From the NCBI GenBank assembly GCA_002070395.1, contig MWDE01000007.1, forward strand, positions 1-64,000: a stretch of DNA of 64,000 nt, read 5' to 3'. The notes below the pieces were generated by a model. It worked only from the letters and a program-made list of their open reading frames with translations. It made no database searches and was not told where the DNA came from. A program made the translations under genes and the position numbers. Positions 31,844-40,989 of this stretch are shown piece by piece. Source of the stretch: Synergistetes bacterium ADurb.Bin155 (GTDB lineage: Bacteria; Synergistota; Synergistia; Synergistales; Thermovirgaceae). The first letter of the stretch is position 1. The number at the start of each line of letters is the position of its first letter.

Positions 31844-33640
31844 CTACCGGATCCCCAGTGCCGCCAGTTTTGAGGGCGTGGGAACGCCCTTCTCGTCCCA
31901 GCCCCGAAGCTTGTAGTACTCCGGTATCATTTCGCCGATGCGGCTCACCTTGCCCTTGGCAGGCCCATCGGGGATGGGTTCCTTGAGCAGCCTGACGGGC
32001 AGTGTATCGTCCTTCGCGGGGTCGAGCCCCTCCCTGAGGTTGAAGAGCCGCTCCAGGGTCCAGATCCTGTCCCCGGCCTCGAGGAGGCTGTCGGCGTCGA
32101 GGTCGAAGCCGGCCCCGTGCTTGAGCATGTCGGCGTAGTCACCAGCGCCGAGCGCGAAGGATGTGAAGAGACACATGCCCGAAGAGTCGATGGCGGCCGT
32201 CAGGTCGTGGAATATCTTACCCCACTGGGCCTTGCCCTCCGTCACCCAGGGGTCGAGTTTTTCGGGGATGCCCAGGACCTCGGGGGAAATGAGGTACCCC
32301 CTCACGTGGCAGGCCCCGCGGTTGCTCACCGCGTAGGTCAGGCCGATGCCCTGGATGCCCCGCGGGTCGTAGGCCGGGAGTTCCTGCTTCTTGACGGAGA
32401 TGGAGAACTCGGGGTGCACGTAGTATTCCCCCAGCCGGTAGCTGCCCTGGGCCATTCTCTCCCCGAGCCCCTCGACCTTGCCCATCTTCTCCGTCCAGTA
32501 GACCAGGGCATCGCCGGAGCCGAACTTCAGTTCCGGCCCCACGCCAAGGTCCTCCCTGGGGATGAACCCCTTCTCGTACAATTCCATCGCCGCCGAGATC
32601 GTGCCCCCGGCGCTGATCGTGTCCAGCCCCAGTTCGTTGCACAGGTAGTTGGCACGGATGATGGGCTCGAGGTCGTCGACGCCGCAGTTGCTGCCCAGCG
32701 CCCAGAGGGTCTCGTACTCGGGGCCTTCGCCCTTCTTGTCCTCCAGGGCTGTCTCCCTGCCGCACCCTATGGGGCAGGCGAAGCAGTTGGTCCTCCCCGT
32801 GAGGAAGGTCTCCGCCAGCCTCTCGCCGGAGTGTTTCTCGGCGCCTTCGTGTTGCGACGCCTGGAAGTTCTTGTAGGGGTAGCTGCCGAGCTGGTTGAGT
32901 ATGTTGACCAGTACCGCGGTGCCGTAGGTGGGCAAACCCTCGCCGGTGACCCCGTTCTCCTTGATCTTCTGCATGGCCGCCTTCAGGGTTTCCCTGAGCC
33001 CTTCGGGGTCGGCGGCCTTGAAGCTCCCGCTCCCCCGGACGACGACGGCTTTGAGGTTCTTCGAGCCCATCACGGCGCCCACGCCGCTCCGGCCCGCCGC
33101 CCGGTGCTTTTCGTTGACGATGCAGGCTATGGGGGATAGCTTCTCCCCGGCGGGGCCGATGCAGGCCACCCTCGCCTTGGGGTCACCCACTTCCTTCAGC
33201 AACGCGTCGGTGGTCTCGTGGGTATCCTTGCCCCAGAGCGAAGAGGCGTCGCGCAGTTCGGCCTTGTCGTCGTTGATCCACAGGTAGACGGGCTTCTTGG
33301 CCTTCCCCTCCACGAGGATCATCATGTAGCCCGCCCTTGCCATTTCCGCCCCCCAGTAGCCCCCGGAGTTGCTCGAGGCTATGAAACCTGTCAGGGGGCT
33401 CTTGGTGATCACCATGTACCTCCCGCCGGTGGGGACATTGGAACCCGTCAGCGGACCCGTGGCGAAGATGAGCTTGTTCCCCTCTGAGAGGGGGTCCGTC
33501 CCCGGTTTCAGCTCCTCGTAGAGCAGCTTGGTCCCGTACCCGCGACCGCCGATGTACTGCTTGACCCAATCGGGGTTCAGCGGTTCCTGTTTGACCGTTC
33601 CCGCGGAAAGGTCAACCCTCAAAAGACGTTTCTCTTGCAT
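31844..33640 (-). CDS. aor: Tungsten aldehyde:ferredoxin oxidoreductase
   Basis: 598-aa AOR-family enzyme oxidising aldehydes to carboxylates with ferredoxin, normal length. N-terminal RVDLSAGTVKQEPL, YIGGRGYGTKLLY, FATGPLTGSNVPTGGRYMV shortened here, and AGRSGVGAVMGSKNLKAVVV region bind tungstopterin. The [4Fe-4S] ligands are NCFACPIGCGRE (Cx2Cx3C) and a distal Cys in SGMCLFTSF. ATG at 33640 follows GGGAGGGAGAC. In an amino-acid fermenter it would oxidise aldehydes produced from 2-oxo acids. Clustered with MoaD and a radical SAM maturase. Confidence 0.92.
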   Translation of the reverse strand: MQEKRLLRVDLSAGTVKQEPLNPDWVKQYIGGRGYGTKLLYEELKPGTDPLSEGNKLIFATGPLTGSNVPTGGRYMVITKSPLTGFIASSNSGGYWGAEMARAGYMMILVEGKAKKPVYLWINDDKAELRDASSLWGKDTHETTDALLKEVGDPKARVACIGPAGEKLSPIACIVNEKHRAAGRSGVGAVMGSKNLKAVVVRGSGSFKAADPEGLRETLKAAMQKIKENGVTGEGLPTYGTAVLVNILNQLGSYPYKNFQASQHEGAEKHSGERLAETFLTGRTNCFACPIGCGRETALEDKKGEGPEYETLWALGSNCGVDDLEPIIRANYLCNELGLDTISAGGTISAAMELYEKGFIPREDLGVGPELKFGSGDALVYWTEKMGKVEGLGERMAQGSYRLGEYYVHPEFSISVKKQELPAYDPRGIQGIGLTYAVSNRGACHVRGYLISPEVLGIPEKLDPWVTEGKAQWGKIFHDLTAAIDSSGMCLFTSFALGAGDYADMLKHGAGFDLDADSLLEAGDRIWTLERLFNLREGLDPAKDDTLPVRLLKEPIPDGPAKGKVSRIGEMIPEYYKLRGWDEKGVPTPSKLAALGIR

Positions 33641-33786
33641 GTCTCTCCCTCCTTTTCTCTTTTTGCGATAACCTTGCCGTCCCACGGTAAAGAACTCTCG
33701 AGGCTCTCTATTCTTCGCTCAGGAAGTCAGCCTGGATACTTCGAAGGACCCGTCGTTCACCTCCTTTTCCCCTACCGGGTGATCTT

Positions 33787-34884
33787 CTAGGGGCACCGGA
33801 TAAGGTTCCGATCCCACAGGCAGTCGCTGCAAGCCGGGGAGTTACCCCAGCAGTCGCTCTCGGTGGTCTTGGCGTACTCGCAGGACCTGAGGAGGTTGCA
33901 GTCAAGGCAGGAGGCGTAGAGGGCCCTCCTCAGCCTCCACCTGAAGGAAACGTAACCCGGGTCGTCCCAGACCTCCGCCAGTCCTTGCCTTTTCAGGTCG
34001 CCGAAGAACCAGGGGATCACTTCCTTCTCCCTCCCGAGGACGATCTCCCTGTAGCCATGGCACAATCTGAGGCAGGGGGCCACGAGGCCGTCCCACCTTA
34101 TGAAGCAGGACTCGGACCTCACAAAGTTGCAGTGCCGCTCGGTGGACAGGGAGAACCTCGGAAGTTCGGGCTTGATCCCGGCGTACTGGAATTGGGTGTA
34201 GAGTTTCGAACGCACCGTCACTTCCTCTTCGAGGGTGAGGGGATAGAGCCGGTTGGCATCGGCCTCCATATCGGTGGGGAGCAGGTTGCTCACGGAGACG
34301 GCGCTGACGCCCTTGCCTTTCAGGGATCGCACGATACCAGGGATAAGGGGGAAGTTCGACCGGGTGACCACCAGGGCGATGCGGATCTCGCAGGCGTTGG
34401 AACCGGCATGCTTCCTGGCCTCCCGGAGCTCCTCCACCGCCTTCGACAGGATCTCCAGGCTGCTCACCCTCCCCGGCCACGGGACATCGTCGGCCTCGAC
34501 GGAGAGGTCGATGATGTCGGCCCCCACGGCCACAAGGGCCCTGGCGGTGGCCCCGTCGAGCAGGGTGGCGTTGGTCGTTATCCTCACACGGCGGCCGCCG
34601 GATTTGAGGATGCCGACGGCCTCGATGAGCCTGGGGTGGCAGAAGGGTTCTCCCATACCGAGGAAGTGGACCGTTTCAAGGAGGGGGAATTCGGCGAGGT
34701 CCGAGGCAACCCGGAGGAACAGGCCCCAGTCCATATCGCCCTGGGGCTCCGTCCAGGATTCCCGGAAGCACATGGGGCAGTTGAGATTGCACCTGGTACT
34801 GAACTCAAGGTAGACCTTGCGGAGCCGTCGGTCCTTGGGAATGACGATCCGGCTCTCGTCAAGATCGAGAATAACGCTACCCAT
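33787..34884 (-). CDS. Radical SAM/SPASM protein, probable tungsten-oxidoreductase maturase
   Basis: 365 aa. Radical SAM cluster motif STRCNLNCPMCFR (Cx3Cx2C, about residues 30-43), GMGEPFCHPRL, TTNATLL. The C-terminal half has SPASM-type cysteines: CFIRWDGLVAPCLRLCHGY and a Cys-rich tail, SCLDCNLLRSCEY then CWGNSPACSDCLW. Proteins of this build accompany AOR genes and have been named tungsten cofactor oxidoreductase radical SAM maturases; the chemistry is unknown. It lies 146 bases upstream of aor on the same strand. Start chosen at 34884; an upstream ATG would add 15-18 non-family residues. Confidence 0.75.
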   Translation of the reverse strand: MGSVILDLDESRIVIPKDRRLRKVYLEFSTRCNLNCPMCFRESWTEPQGDMDWGLFLRVASDLAEFPLLETVHFLGMGEPFCHPRLIEAVGILKSGGRRVRITTNATLLDGATARALVAVGADIIDLSVEADDVPWPGRVSSLEILSKAVEELREARKHAGSNACEIRIALVVTRSNFPLIPGIVRSLKGKGVSAVSVSNLLPTDMEADANRLYPLTLEEEVTVRSKLYTQFQYAGIKPELPRFSLSTERHCNFVRSESCFIRWDGLVAPCLRLCHGYREIVLGREKEVIPWFFGDLKRQGLAEVWDDPGYVSFRWRLRRALYASCLDCNLLRSCEYAKTTESDCWGNSPACSDCLWDRNLIRCP

Positions 34885-34982
34885 TGTCACGGACCCCCCT
34901 TGGGGGCCGTCGATCCCGACAGCCCGCATCCCTGACAATGACTGTTTTATTATCAGATTAAAGCATCTCTACGTCAAGGAGC

Positions 34983-35123
34983 GGGGTCAGGTCTACACTT
35001 TTGACTAAATGCTGAACCCTGAGGAAAAGGCAGGAAAAGGCAGGCCCGAGAGCAAAGGACGCTCTTTGTCTAAGTGGATTTTGCCACGGTCGTGTAAAAA
35101 GTCAAAAGTGTAGACCTGACCCC
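34983..35123. mobile_element. MITE-like element 2 (141 bp), inserted at the 3' end of tdh
   Basis: Same 24-base inverted ends as element 1 (34983-35006, 35100-35123), interior of 93 unrelated bases that include a tandem AGGAAAAGGC and an AGAGC/GCTCT hairpin. The right end overlaps the last codons of the threonine dehydrogenase gene and provides its stop codon. Confidence 0.78.
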
Positions 35124-36073
35124 GCAGTTGGACCCCGCTTTTGGATCTTCTCGAGCATGTCGGTTGTCATGGCGTCCAGGTCGTACTTCGGGGCGAAGCC
35201 CCATTCGGCCCTGGCGGCCGAGCAGTCCAGGGAACGAGGCCACGACGCGGCGATGGCCTGCCTCACGGGGTCGACGGCGTAGTCGATCTCGAAGGAGGGG
35301 ATACGTTTCCTTATCGAGGCCGCCACCTGCCCCGGCTCGAAGCTCATGGCCGATACGTTGTAGGCGTTGCGGTGGACCAGTTTCGACGGCTCGGCCTCCA
35401 TCAGCCGGACGACCGCCTCGAGGGCGTCGGGCATGTACATCATGTCCATGAAGGTCCCCGGGGCTATGTAGCTGGTGTAGCGGCCCTGGGAGACGGCCTC
35501 GTAGTAGATGTGGACGGCGTAGTCCGTGGTGCCGCCGCCGGGCGGGGCTTCGTAGGAGATGAGACCGGGGAAGCGCAGCCCCCTGGTGTCGAGGCCGTAC
35601 TTCAGGTGATAGTAGTCGCAGAGAAGTTCACCCGTGACCTTGGCGACGCCGTAGATCGTGGTGGGCCGCTGGATCGTCACCTGGGGCGTGCCGTCGGGCG
35701 GCGTGGAGGGGCCGAAGGCCGCGATGGAGCTGGGGAAGAAGAAGGCAGCCCCCCGCTCCCGGGCGCACTCCAGGGCGGCGAAGCACCCGCCGGCGTTGAC
35801 GTCCCACGACCCCTGCGGGTCGGCCTCGGCCCTGGCCGACAGGACCCCGGCGAGGTGTATCACGGCGTCGACCCCGAAGGAGCCCATCAGCCCCGAGAAG
35901 GCCCTCCCGTCGCGGACCTCCAGGATCTCGAAGGGCCCCCCCTCCGAGACCGGCCCCGGCACCCTGCGCCTGGCCGTGGCCAGGACGTTTTCGGCACCGT
36001 ACCGCTCCCGCAGGTAGGGTACCAGTTCCGCGCCTATCTGCCCGTTGGAACCGGTGACGAGGATCCGTTTCAC
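35102..36073 (-). CDS. L-threonine 3-dehydrogenase, short-chain (epimerase-like) type
   Basis: 323-aa extended SDR oxidising L-threonine to 2-amino-3-oxobutyrate with NAD. Rossmann motif [13 protein letters not shown], catalytic Tyr-Lys in [13 protein letters not shown], and [20 protein letters not shown], characteristic of the non-zinc bacterial TDH. ATGA overlap with the kbl stop gives coupled translation. The final residues AGSGLHF and stop are encoded by the end of a MITE, so the natural C-terminus has been replaced, though the core looks complete. Confidence 0.87.
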   Translation of the reverse strand: MKRILVTGSNGQIGAELVPYLRERYGAENVLATARRRVPGPVSEGGPFEILEVRDGRAFSGLMGSFGVDAVIHLAGVLSARAEADPQGSWDVNAGGCFAALECARERGAAFFFPSSIAAFGPSTPPDGTPQVTIQRPTTIYGVAKVTGELLCDYYHLKYGLDTRGLRFPGLISYEAPPGGGTTDYAVHIYYEAVSQGRYTSYIAPGTFMDMMYMPDALEAVVRLMEAEPSKLVHRNAYNVSAMSFEPGQVAASIRKRIPSFEIDYAVDPVRQAIAASWPRSLDCSAARAEWGFAPKYDLDAMTTDMLEKIQKRGPTAGSGLHF

Positions 36074-37257
36074 GGCAGGATACCCATCCCCCGGCCCACC
36101 TCGACGAAGCGCTCCACGGCGAAGCGGAGGTCTTCCTTCGTGTGGGCCGCCGAGACCATGCAGCGGATCCTGGCGGTCCCCCTCGGGACGGTGGGGAAGA
36201 CGATGGCCGTCGCAAAGACGCCCTTTTTGAAGAGTTCGGCGCTGAAGGTTTTGGCGTCGGAGGCCTCGCCGATGATGACGGGCGTTATGGGTGTCTCACT
36301 GTGACCCGTGTCGAAGCCCGCGGCCGAGAGCTCCCTCTTCAGGAAGTCGCCGTTCTCCCTGAGCCGGTTGACCCGTGCCTCGCTCTCCTCCAGTATATCC
36401 ACCGAGGCGAGGTTGGCCGCCACGTCGGGGATGGTGAGGGCGCTGCTGAAGAGGTTCGGCCGGGCCTTCTGGCGGATGTAGTCGATGAGGGTGGCGCTCC
36501 CGGCGATCATGCCGCCCATGACCCCGAAGGCCTTGGACATGGTGCCCACCTCCACGTCCACCCTGCCGTGAAGGCCGAAGTGGTCGGCGATGCCTCGGCC
36601 CCCCCTGCCGAGTACGCCCTCCCCGTGGGCGTCGTCGACGACGACGATGACGCCGAAGGCTTCGCACAGTTCGACTATCTCCGGCAGTTTGGCTATGTCG
36701 CCGTCCATGGAGAAGACCCCGTCGGTGACGAGGAGGTGCCTGCCGGGGTTGCCCCGGTGCTCCCGGAGCTTGGCCTCGAGGTCCGCCAGGTCGGAGTGCC
36801 CGTACCGCACCACCCGGGCCTTGGTGAGGCGGCAGGCGTCGATGATGGAGGCGTGGTTCAGGGAGTCGCTGTAGATGGTGTCCTCCGCCGCGGGGACGAG
36901 GGTGGGTATGACGGCCAGGTTGGCGCAGAACCCCGACTGGAGCACGATGGCCGCCTCGGCCCCCTTGAACTTGGCCAGGCGCCTCTCCAGCTCTATGTGG
37001 GGCGTCATGGTCCCGGCGATGGTCCTCACGGCCCCGGGTCCCACGCCCCACTTGTCCACGTACTCCTTGACCCTGCCCACCACCTTCGGGTCGTTGCACA
37101 GCCCCAGGTAGTTGTTGGAGCAGAGGTTCAGGTGGTCTTTGCCCGCTATCCGGACCCACGCCCCCTGGGGGCTTTCTATAGTGCGGATCGTCCCGTAGAG
37201 GCCGTCGCGCTTCATGGCCTCCAGCTCGTCGGTGAGGAACTGCATCGGTACCGCCAC
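36070..37257 (-). CDS. kbl: Glycine C-acetyltransferase (2-amino-3-ketobutyrate CoA ligase)
   Basis: 395-aa PLP fold-type I enzyme cleaving 2-amino-3-oxobutyrate with CoA to glycine and acetyl-CoA. Motifs: [40 protein letters not shown] and the PLP lysine in [14 protein letters not shown]. With TDH it completes threonine degradation. A GTG at 37257 has GGGAG 8 bases upstream; the ATG at 37245 is an alternative that fits the family start MQFLTDEL. Divergent from a GntR gene likely to control it. Confidence 0.92.
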   Translation of the reverse strand: MAVPMQFLTDELEAMKRDGLYGTIRTIESPQGAWVRIAGKDHLNLCSNNYLGLCNDPKVVGRVKEYVDKWGVGPGAVRTIAGTMTPHIELERRLAKFKGAEAAIVLQSGFCANLAVIPTLVPAAEDTIYSDSLNHASIIDACRLTKARVVRYGHSDLADLEAKLREHRGNPGRHLLVTDGVFSMDGDIAKLPEIVELCEAFGVIVVVDDAHGEGVLGRGGRGIADHFGLHGRVDVEVGTMSKAFGVMGGMIAGSATLIDYIRQKARPNLFSSALTIPDVAANLASVDILEESEARVNRLRENGDFLKRELSAAGFDTGHSETPITPVIIGEASDAKTFSAELFKKGVFATAIVFPTVPRGTARIRCMVSAAHTKEDLRFAVERFVEVGRGMGILP

Positions 37258-37426
37258 GGCTATCACTCCCGCTTCCGTATTTGGCCCTTGCCGGGACCAG
37301 TATGCTTTTCACCCGGGGGAAGTGTCAACGAGGTATAGTTTGAAGGGCGGTTCGTATAATCGGCGGTCGGGATAATATAATATTCCCAGGTCCCCCCCGA
37401 GGGGGAAAGCGGGGAGGTCTTCACCG

Positions 37427-38122
37427 ATGGATGACTGGACCCTAAAGGAACTGGCCGGAAGGATGAGCGGCGACACCAGCGCGCCCCACCACATAGCGGC
37501 GGTGCTGCGGGACGCCATCTACCGGGGCGTGCTCGAGGAGGGGGGGCCGCTCCACCAGGCCCGGATCGCCCAGAGCCTGGGCGTGAGCCCCATCCCGCTG
37601 AGGGAGGCGTTGAGGCTGCTCGAGACGGAGGGACTCGTGGAGTTCCGGGGGTACCGGGGGGCCTTCGTGACGGAGCTCTCCCTGGAGGAGGCCCGGGAGC
37701 TCTACGAGATGGTGGCCGCCCTGGAGACCAGCCTGATGAGGACAGCCTTCCCGGGGATCACCCGCAAGATAATCCAGGACGCCGGCGAGGTCCTCGACCG
37801 GATGGAAAAGGAAGAGGACTGCATCCGCTGGCGGGACCAGAATTTCCTCTTCCACACCCTTTTCTACGAGCCGGCCGACCGACCGCTGACCCTCGACATG
37901 GTCTCGAGGCTCAGGCAGAAGACGGACCGCACGATCAGGACCCACCTGGGCTCGATGAGGGACGAGTCCCAGCGACAGCACCGGGAGATCCTGGCGGCGG
38001 TGACGGCCGGCGACCTCGAGAGGTCCGTGGCCGCCCTGGCCCACCACCTGGCCTACACCTCCAGCGACCTGCAATCCTGGATGAGGGACGAACAGTCTAG
38101 GAAGAAAAGGCCGGAGCCTTGA
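37427..38122 (+). CDS. GntR-family (FadR/FCD type) transcription regulator
   Basis: 231 aa. Winged helix at residues 18-80 (LRDAIYRGVLEEGGPLHQ, then LGVSPIPLREALRLLETEGLV) and an FCD ligand domain from about 88 (ARELYEMVAALETSLM). Such regulators respond to small carboxylates or amino acids. It is transcribed away from kbl-tdh across a 169-base gap holding an A/T-rich near-palindrome (AATAT-A-ATATT near 37370-37384) that could be its operator. Control of threonine degradation is the simplest guess. Confidence 0.85.
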   Translation: MDDWTLKELAGRMSGDTSAPHHIAAVLRDAIYRGVLEEGGPLHQARIAQSLGVSPIPLREALRLLETEGLVEFRGYRGAFVTELSLEEARELYEMVAALETSLMRTAFPGITRKIIQDAGEVLDRMEKEEDCIRWRDQNFLFHTLFYEPADRPLTLDMVSRLRQKTDRTIRTHLGSMRDESQRQHREILAAVTAGDLERSVAALAHHLAYTSSDLQSWMRDEQSRKKRPEP

Positions 38123-38131
38123 AGGCCCCGC

Positions 38132-39082
38132 TCAAGGGGTGAAGCCGAGCGCCTCGGGCCGGCGCAGGGCCTTGTGCTTCAGGACGGGAACGCCCAGTTC
38201 GCCGGCGAGCCTCCGGCACTGGTCCCTGAAAGCGCCCTTTATCCCCTCGTGGTAGACCACGGCGTCGATGCCTCCCCTGATACTTGACGCGACGGAGCGC
38301 AGTTTTTCGTAACCCCCTTCCGAGGCGTAGTCCCCGGTGACGATCCACTGGTTAGGGAGTATGTGGGATACGCCGAAGGGGAAGTCGCCCAGGGCCGCCT
38401 CGGAGAAGGACCTTTCGAAGTGGACCCCGCCCACGCACAGGACCCGGTACAGGCGTTGGGAACCCGAAAAGGGCTTCACCAGGCTCCTGGCCATCACTCC
38501 CACCGCCCGCGGGTCCTCCCAACTGGCGGGGGTGCTACCCACCTCGATGTCGAGCATGGGGACGGGGAACCCGTCCATCAGCCGGGGGTCCTGTCCCTTG
38601 AAAGTCCCCGTCCAGTGGGTGGCCTCGGTCACCACGCTGAAGTCATCGACTTCCGCCCGGGCCCTCTCGTCCTCCAGGGCGCGGAGGAGATTCCTCACGT
38701 AGGCCGGCTCGGCGGGGGGGAAGACTCCGGCGTTCACGTCGCCCACGGTGTGGACCGTCAGGACCCTGTCGGGGGCGTTGGCACCCTCGTGCCAGTTCAC
38801 CTCGGCCGCGAGGTCGACATCGAGGAAATGCTCCCTCAGGACGGGCAGGTATCGGCGGAAGTCGTAACTGACGAGGGTCTCCTGGCGCATAAAGAAGAAA
38901 CGGTCCCCCCGGCCGTCGACGTACTCCATGACGGGGTACCCGTCGACGGAGACCCCCGTCTCATCGGGGCGGTAAAGTTCCAGGACCTTCTCGAAGGCCT
39001 GCCTCGAGACGTGGTCGTAACCCTTGCCGACGCAGAAAAAGAAGAGGGCCTTTCTCCCCCCGGCGGTCTGTTCCTTTTTCAT
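38132..39082 (-). CDS. D-aminoacyl-tRNA deacylase, archaeal/plant DTD2 (GEK1) type
   Basis: 316 aa. DTD2-family pattern can be aligned by eye: NWHEGANAPDRVLTVHTVGD (compare H-S...LT-H-TGN of archaeal DtdA), TEATHWTGTF (EATHHGP), MLDIEVGSTPASWEDPRA (IEIGS...W...RA), CVGGVHFERSF (GGGHYAP) and GVSHILPN (GHILPK). The enzyme hydrolyses D-aminoacyl-tRNAs. It is longer at the N-terminus than archaeal forms and the THHGP motif is altered to THWTG. DTD2 is mainly archaeal and plant; a bacterial copy amid D-amino acid genes is notable. RBS GGGGGAGG 7 bases before ATG; a longer frame upstream is rejected. Confidence 0.75.
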   Translation of the reverse strand: MKKEQTAGGRKALFFFCVGKGYDHVSRQAFEKVLELYRPDETGVSVDGYPVMEYVDGRGDRFFFMRQETLVSYDFRRYLPVLREHFLDVDLAAEVNWHEGANAPDRVLTVHTVGDVNAGVFPPAEPAYVRNLLRALEDERARAEVDDFSVVTEATHWTGTFKGQDPRLMDGFPVPMLDIEVGSTPASWEDPRAVGVMARSLVKPFSGSQRLYRVLCVGGVHFERSFSEAALGDFPFGVSHILPNQWIVTGDYASEGGYEKLRSVASSIRGGIDAVVYHEGIKGAFRDQCRRLAGELGVPVLKHKALRRPEALGFTP

Positions 39083-39163
39083 TTCTTCGCCTCCCCCTGG
39101 AAGTGCTGTTATTATACAGGGCGTGAAAGAAGCCGCGGCTGTCGATGAAAGGAGATGCACCCC

Positions 39164-39874
39164 TTGCGATTCTGCATAGCACCCGAAGTCTTCGAGAAAT
39201 GGCCGGAGTACCGCCGTTGCACCGTGGTCGGCCGGGGACTGGAGAACGCCGAGGACGACCCCGCCCTGCTGGCCCTGCTCAGGGAGGCCGAGGCGGGCGT
39301 CAAAGCCGACCCCGCCCTCGAGGATTACAAGGAATACCCCCTGATCGCGTCCTGGCGCTCCGTCTTCAGGGAGATGGGGCTCAACCCCAACAAGTTCCCG
39401 CCATCCATCGCCAACCTCATCAGGCGGACCCGCTCCGGCAAGGACCTGCCCTTCATAAACAGGATCGTGGCGATCATGAACATCATAAGCCTGAAGTACC
39501 GCATCCCCTGCGGCGGCGACGACCTGTCGGGGCTGGCGGGGGACCTTCGGCTGGGGCCGGCGAGGGGCGACGAACCCTTCGCCCAGCTGGGCGACCCCGG
39601 GACGGTGGAGAACCCCGACCCGGGGGAGATCATCCTCCACGACACGGCGAAGGGGACGGTCTTCTGCCGAGGGTGGTGCTGGAAGAACGGCGACCCCAGC
39701 AAGATCACGGCCCTGACCAGCCACGTGGCGCTGCACCTGGACTTCCTGCCGCCCCTGGAGGTCGCAGCCCGCGAAAGAGCCGTCGAGGAGATCATGGGCC
39801 TCCTGGAGGGCCACTGCGGGGGGAGCATCACAACCCGGCTGATAGAACCGGGGAACCCCTGCTGCGAGATCTGA
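39164..39874 (+). CDS. Free-standing B3/B4 (PheT-editing-domain) protein, copy C
   Basis: 236 aa. B3/B4 features: LIASWRSVFREMGLNPNKFP, PSIANLIRRTRSGKDLPF, NIISLKYRIPCGGDDL, and a second half with TVFCRGWCWKNGDPSKIT. It closely follows the common stand-alone B3/B4 build. TTG at 39164 is used, since AAAGGAG is 9 bases upstream; the ATG at 39155 abuts that site. It is divergent from the DTD2-type deacylase gene with an 81-base gap, suggesting joint control of two tRNA-quality functions. Confidence 0.75.
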   Translation: MRFCIAPEVFEKWPEYRRCTVVGRGLENAEDDPALLALLREAEAGVKADPALEDYKEYPLIASWRSVFREMGLNPNKFPPSIANLIRRTRSGKDLPFINRIVAIMNIISLKYRIPCGGDDLSGLAGDLRLGPARGDEPFAQLGDPGTVENPDPGEIILHDTAKGTVFCRGWCWKNGDPSKITALTSHVALHLDFLPPLEVAARERAVEEIMGLLEGHCGGSITTRLIEPGNPCCEI

Positions 39875-39966
39875 CCGTCCTTCGGGGCGGAGGGGTTGAA
39901 CCACCCAAGGGGAAGGGCTTAAAATCCTTCCCGAAAATATCGCTTTCACGGTGAGGAGAGAGGTCT

Positions 39967-40926
39967 ATGGATCGTGCATCCAGGGTCGTGGTAGCCCTGG
40001 GGGGGAACGCCCTCCAGGAGGCGGGCGCGCCGCCGACGGCCGAAGCGCAGCTCGAGGTCGTGAGGAAGACCGCCGGTTTCCTGGCGGAAATAAGCACCAA
40101 GGGCTACGAGATGGCCATTGTCCACGGCAACGGGCCCCAGGTGGGGAGGATCGTCCTCTCCCAGGAGATCGCCTCCAGGGAGAACCCCCAAACCCCCGCC
40201 ATGCCCTTCGACGTCTGCGGGGCCATGAGCCAGGGTTACATCGGCTACCACATCCAGCAAGCCCTCAGCGAGGCCTTGAGGGATAGGGGCCGCGAAATAC
40301 CGGTGGTCACCCTCGTTACCCAGGTCGTCGTCGACCCCGGTGACCCCGCCTTCAGCAACCCCACGAAGCCCATAGGCCCCTTTTACACCGAGGACGAGGC
40401 CAAGGCGATCGCCGAAGAGAGGGGTTTCACCATGAAGGAGGACGCCGGCCGCGGCTGGCGCAGGGTCGTCCCGTCACCGGACCCCAAGAGGATCGTGGAG
40501 CTCTCCGCCGTGAAACGCCTCTGGGATACCTCCATTGTGATCACCGCCGGCGGCGGCGGCATCCCCGTCGTGGAGAAAGGTGACGGCTCACTCGCGGGCG
40601 TGGCCGCCGTGATCGACAAGGACCTAGCGGCGGGGCGGCTGGCCCAGGACATCGAAGCCGACATACTGCTCATCCTGACCGAGGTCGACAAGGTCTGCCT
40701 CAACTATAAAAAGCCGGGCCAGAGGTTCCTCGACGGCATGACCGTGTCCGAGGCGGAACGTTTCATGGAAGAGGGACACTTCGCCCCGGGGAGCATGCTC
40801 CCCAAGGTCCTGGCCTCGGTGAAGTTCGCGCGGAGTTCCCCCGGCAGGAAGGCCGTCATCACCTCGCTCTTCAAAGCCGTCGAAGCCCTGGAGGGGCGCG
40901 AGGGCACCGTCGTCACAATGGATTGA
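39967..40926 (+). CDS. arcC: Carbamate kinase
   Basis: 319 aa amino-acid-kinase-fold enzyme making ATP from carbamoyl phosphate and ADP. Motifs: VVALGGNALQEAGAPPTAEAQ shortened, VHGNGPQVG, ITAGGGGIPVVE, AVIDKDLAA and ILTEVDKVCLNY. ArcC usually accompanies arginine deiminase and ornithine carbamoyltransferase genes; neither is adjacent, so it stands alone here. It agrees with arginine/ornithine or purine fermentation. A strong terminator follows. Confidence 0.95.
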   Translation: MDRASRVVVALGGNALQEAGAPPTAEAQLEVVRKTAGFLAEISTKGYEMAIVHGNGPQVGRIVLSQEIASRENPQTPAMPFDVCGAMSQGYIGYHIQQALSEALRDRGREIPVVTLVTQVVVDPGDPAFSNPTKPIGPFYTEDEAKAIAEERGFTMKEDAGRGWRRVVPSPDPKRIVELSAVKRLWDTSIVITAGGGGIPVVEKGDGSLAGVAAVIDKDLAAGRLAQDIEADILLILTEVDKVCLNYKKPGQRFLDGMTVSEAERFMEEGHFAPGSMLPKVLASVKFARSSPGRKAVITSLFKAVEALEGREGTVVTMD

Positions 40927-40945
40927 AGTCCCCTTGGATGAGATT

Positions 40946-40979
40946 AGGCCCCGGGGTTATCCCCGGGGCCTCATTTTTT
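40946..40979 (+). terminator. Intrinsic terminator after carbamate kinase
   Basis: AGGCCCCGGGG/CCCCGGGGCCT stem (40946-40971) with TTAT loop followed by CATTTTTT. It separates the convergent arcC and DEAD-box helicase genes. Confidence 0.85.
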
Positions 40980-40989
40980 CTCTTTTCGA

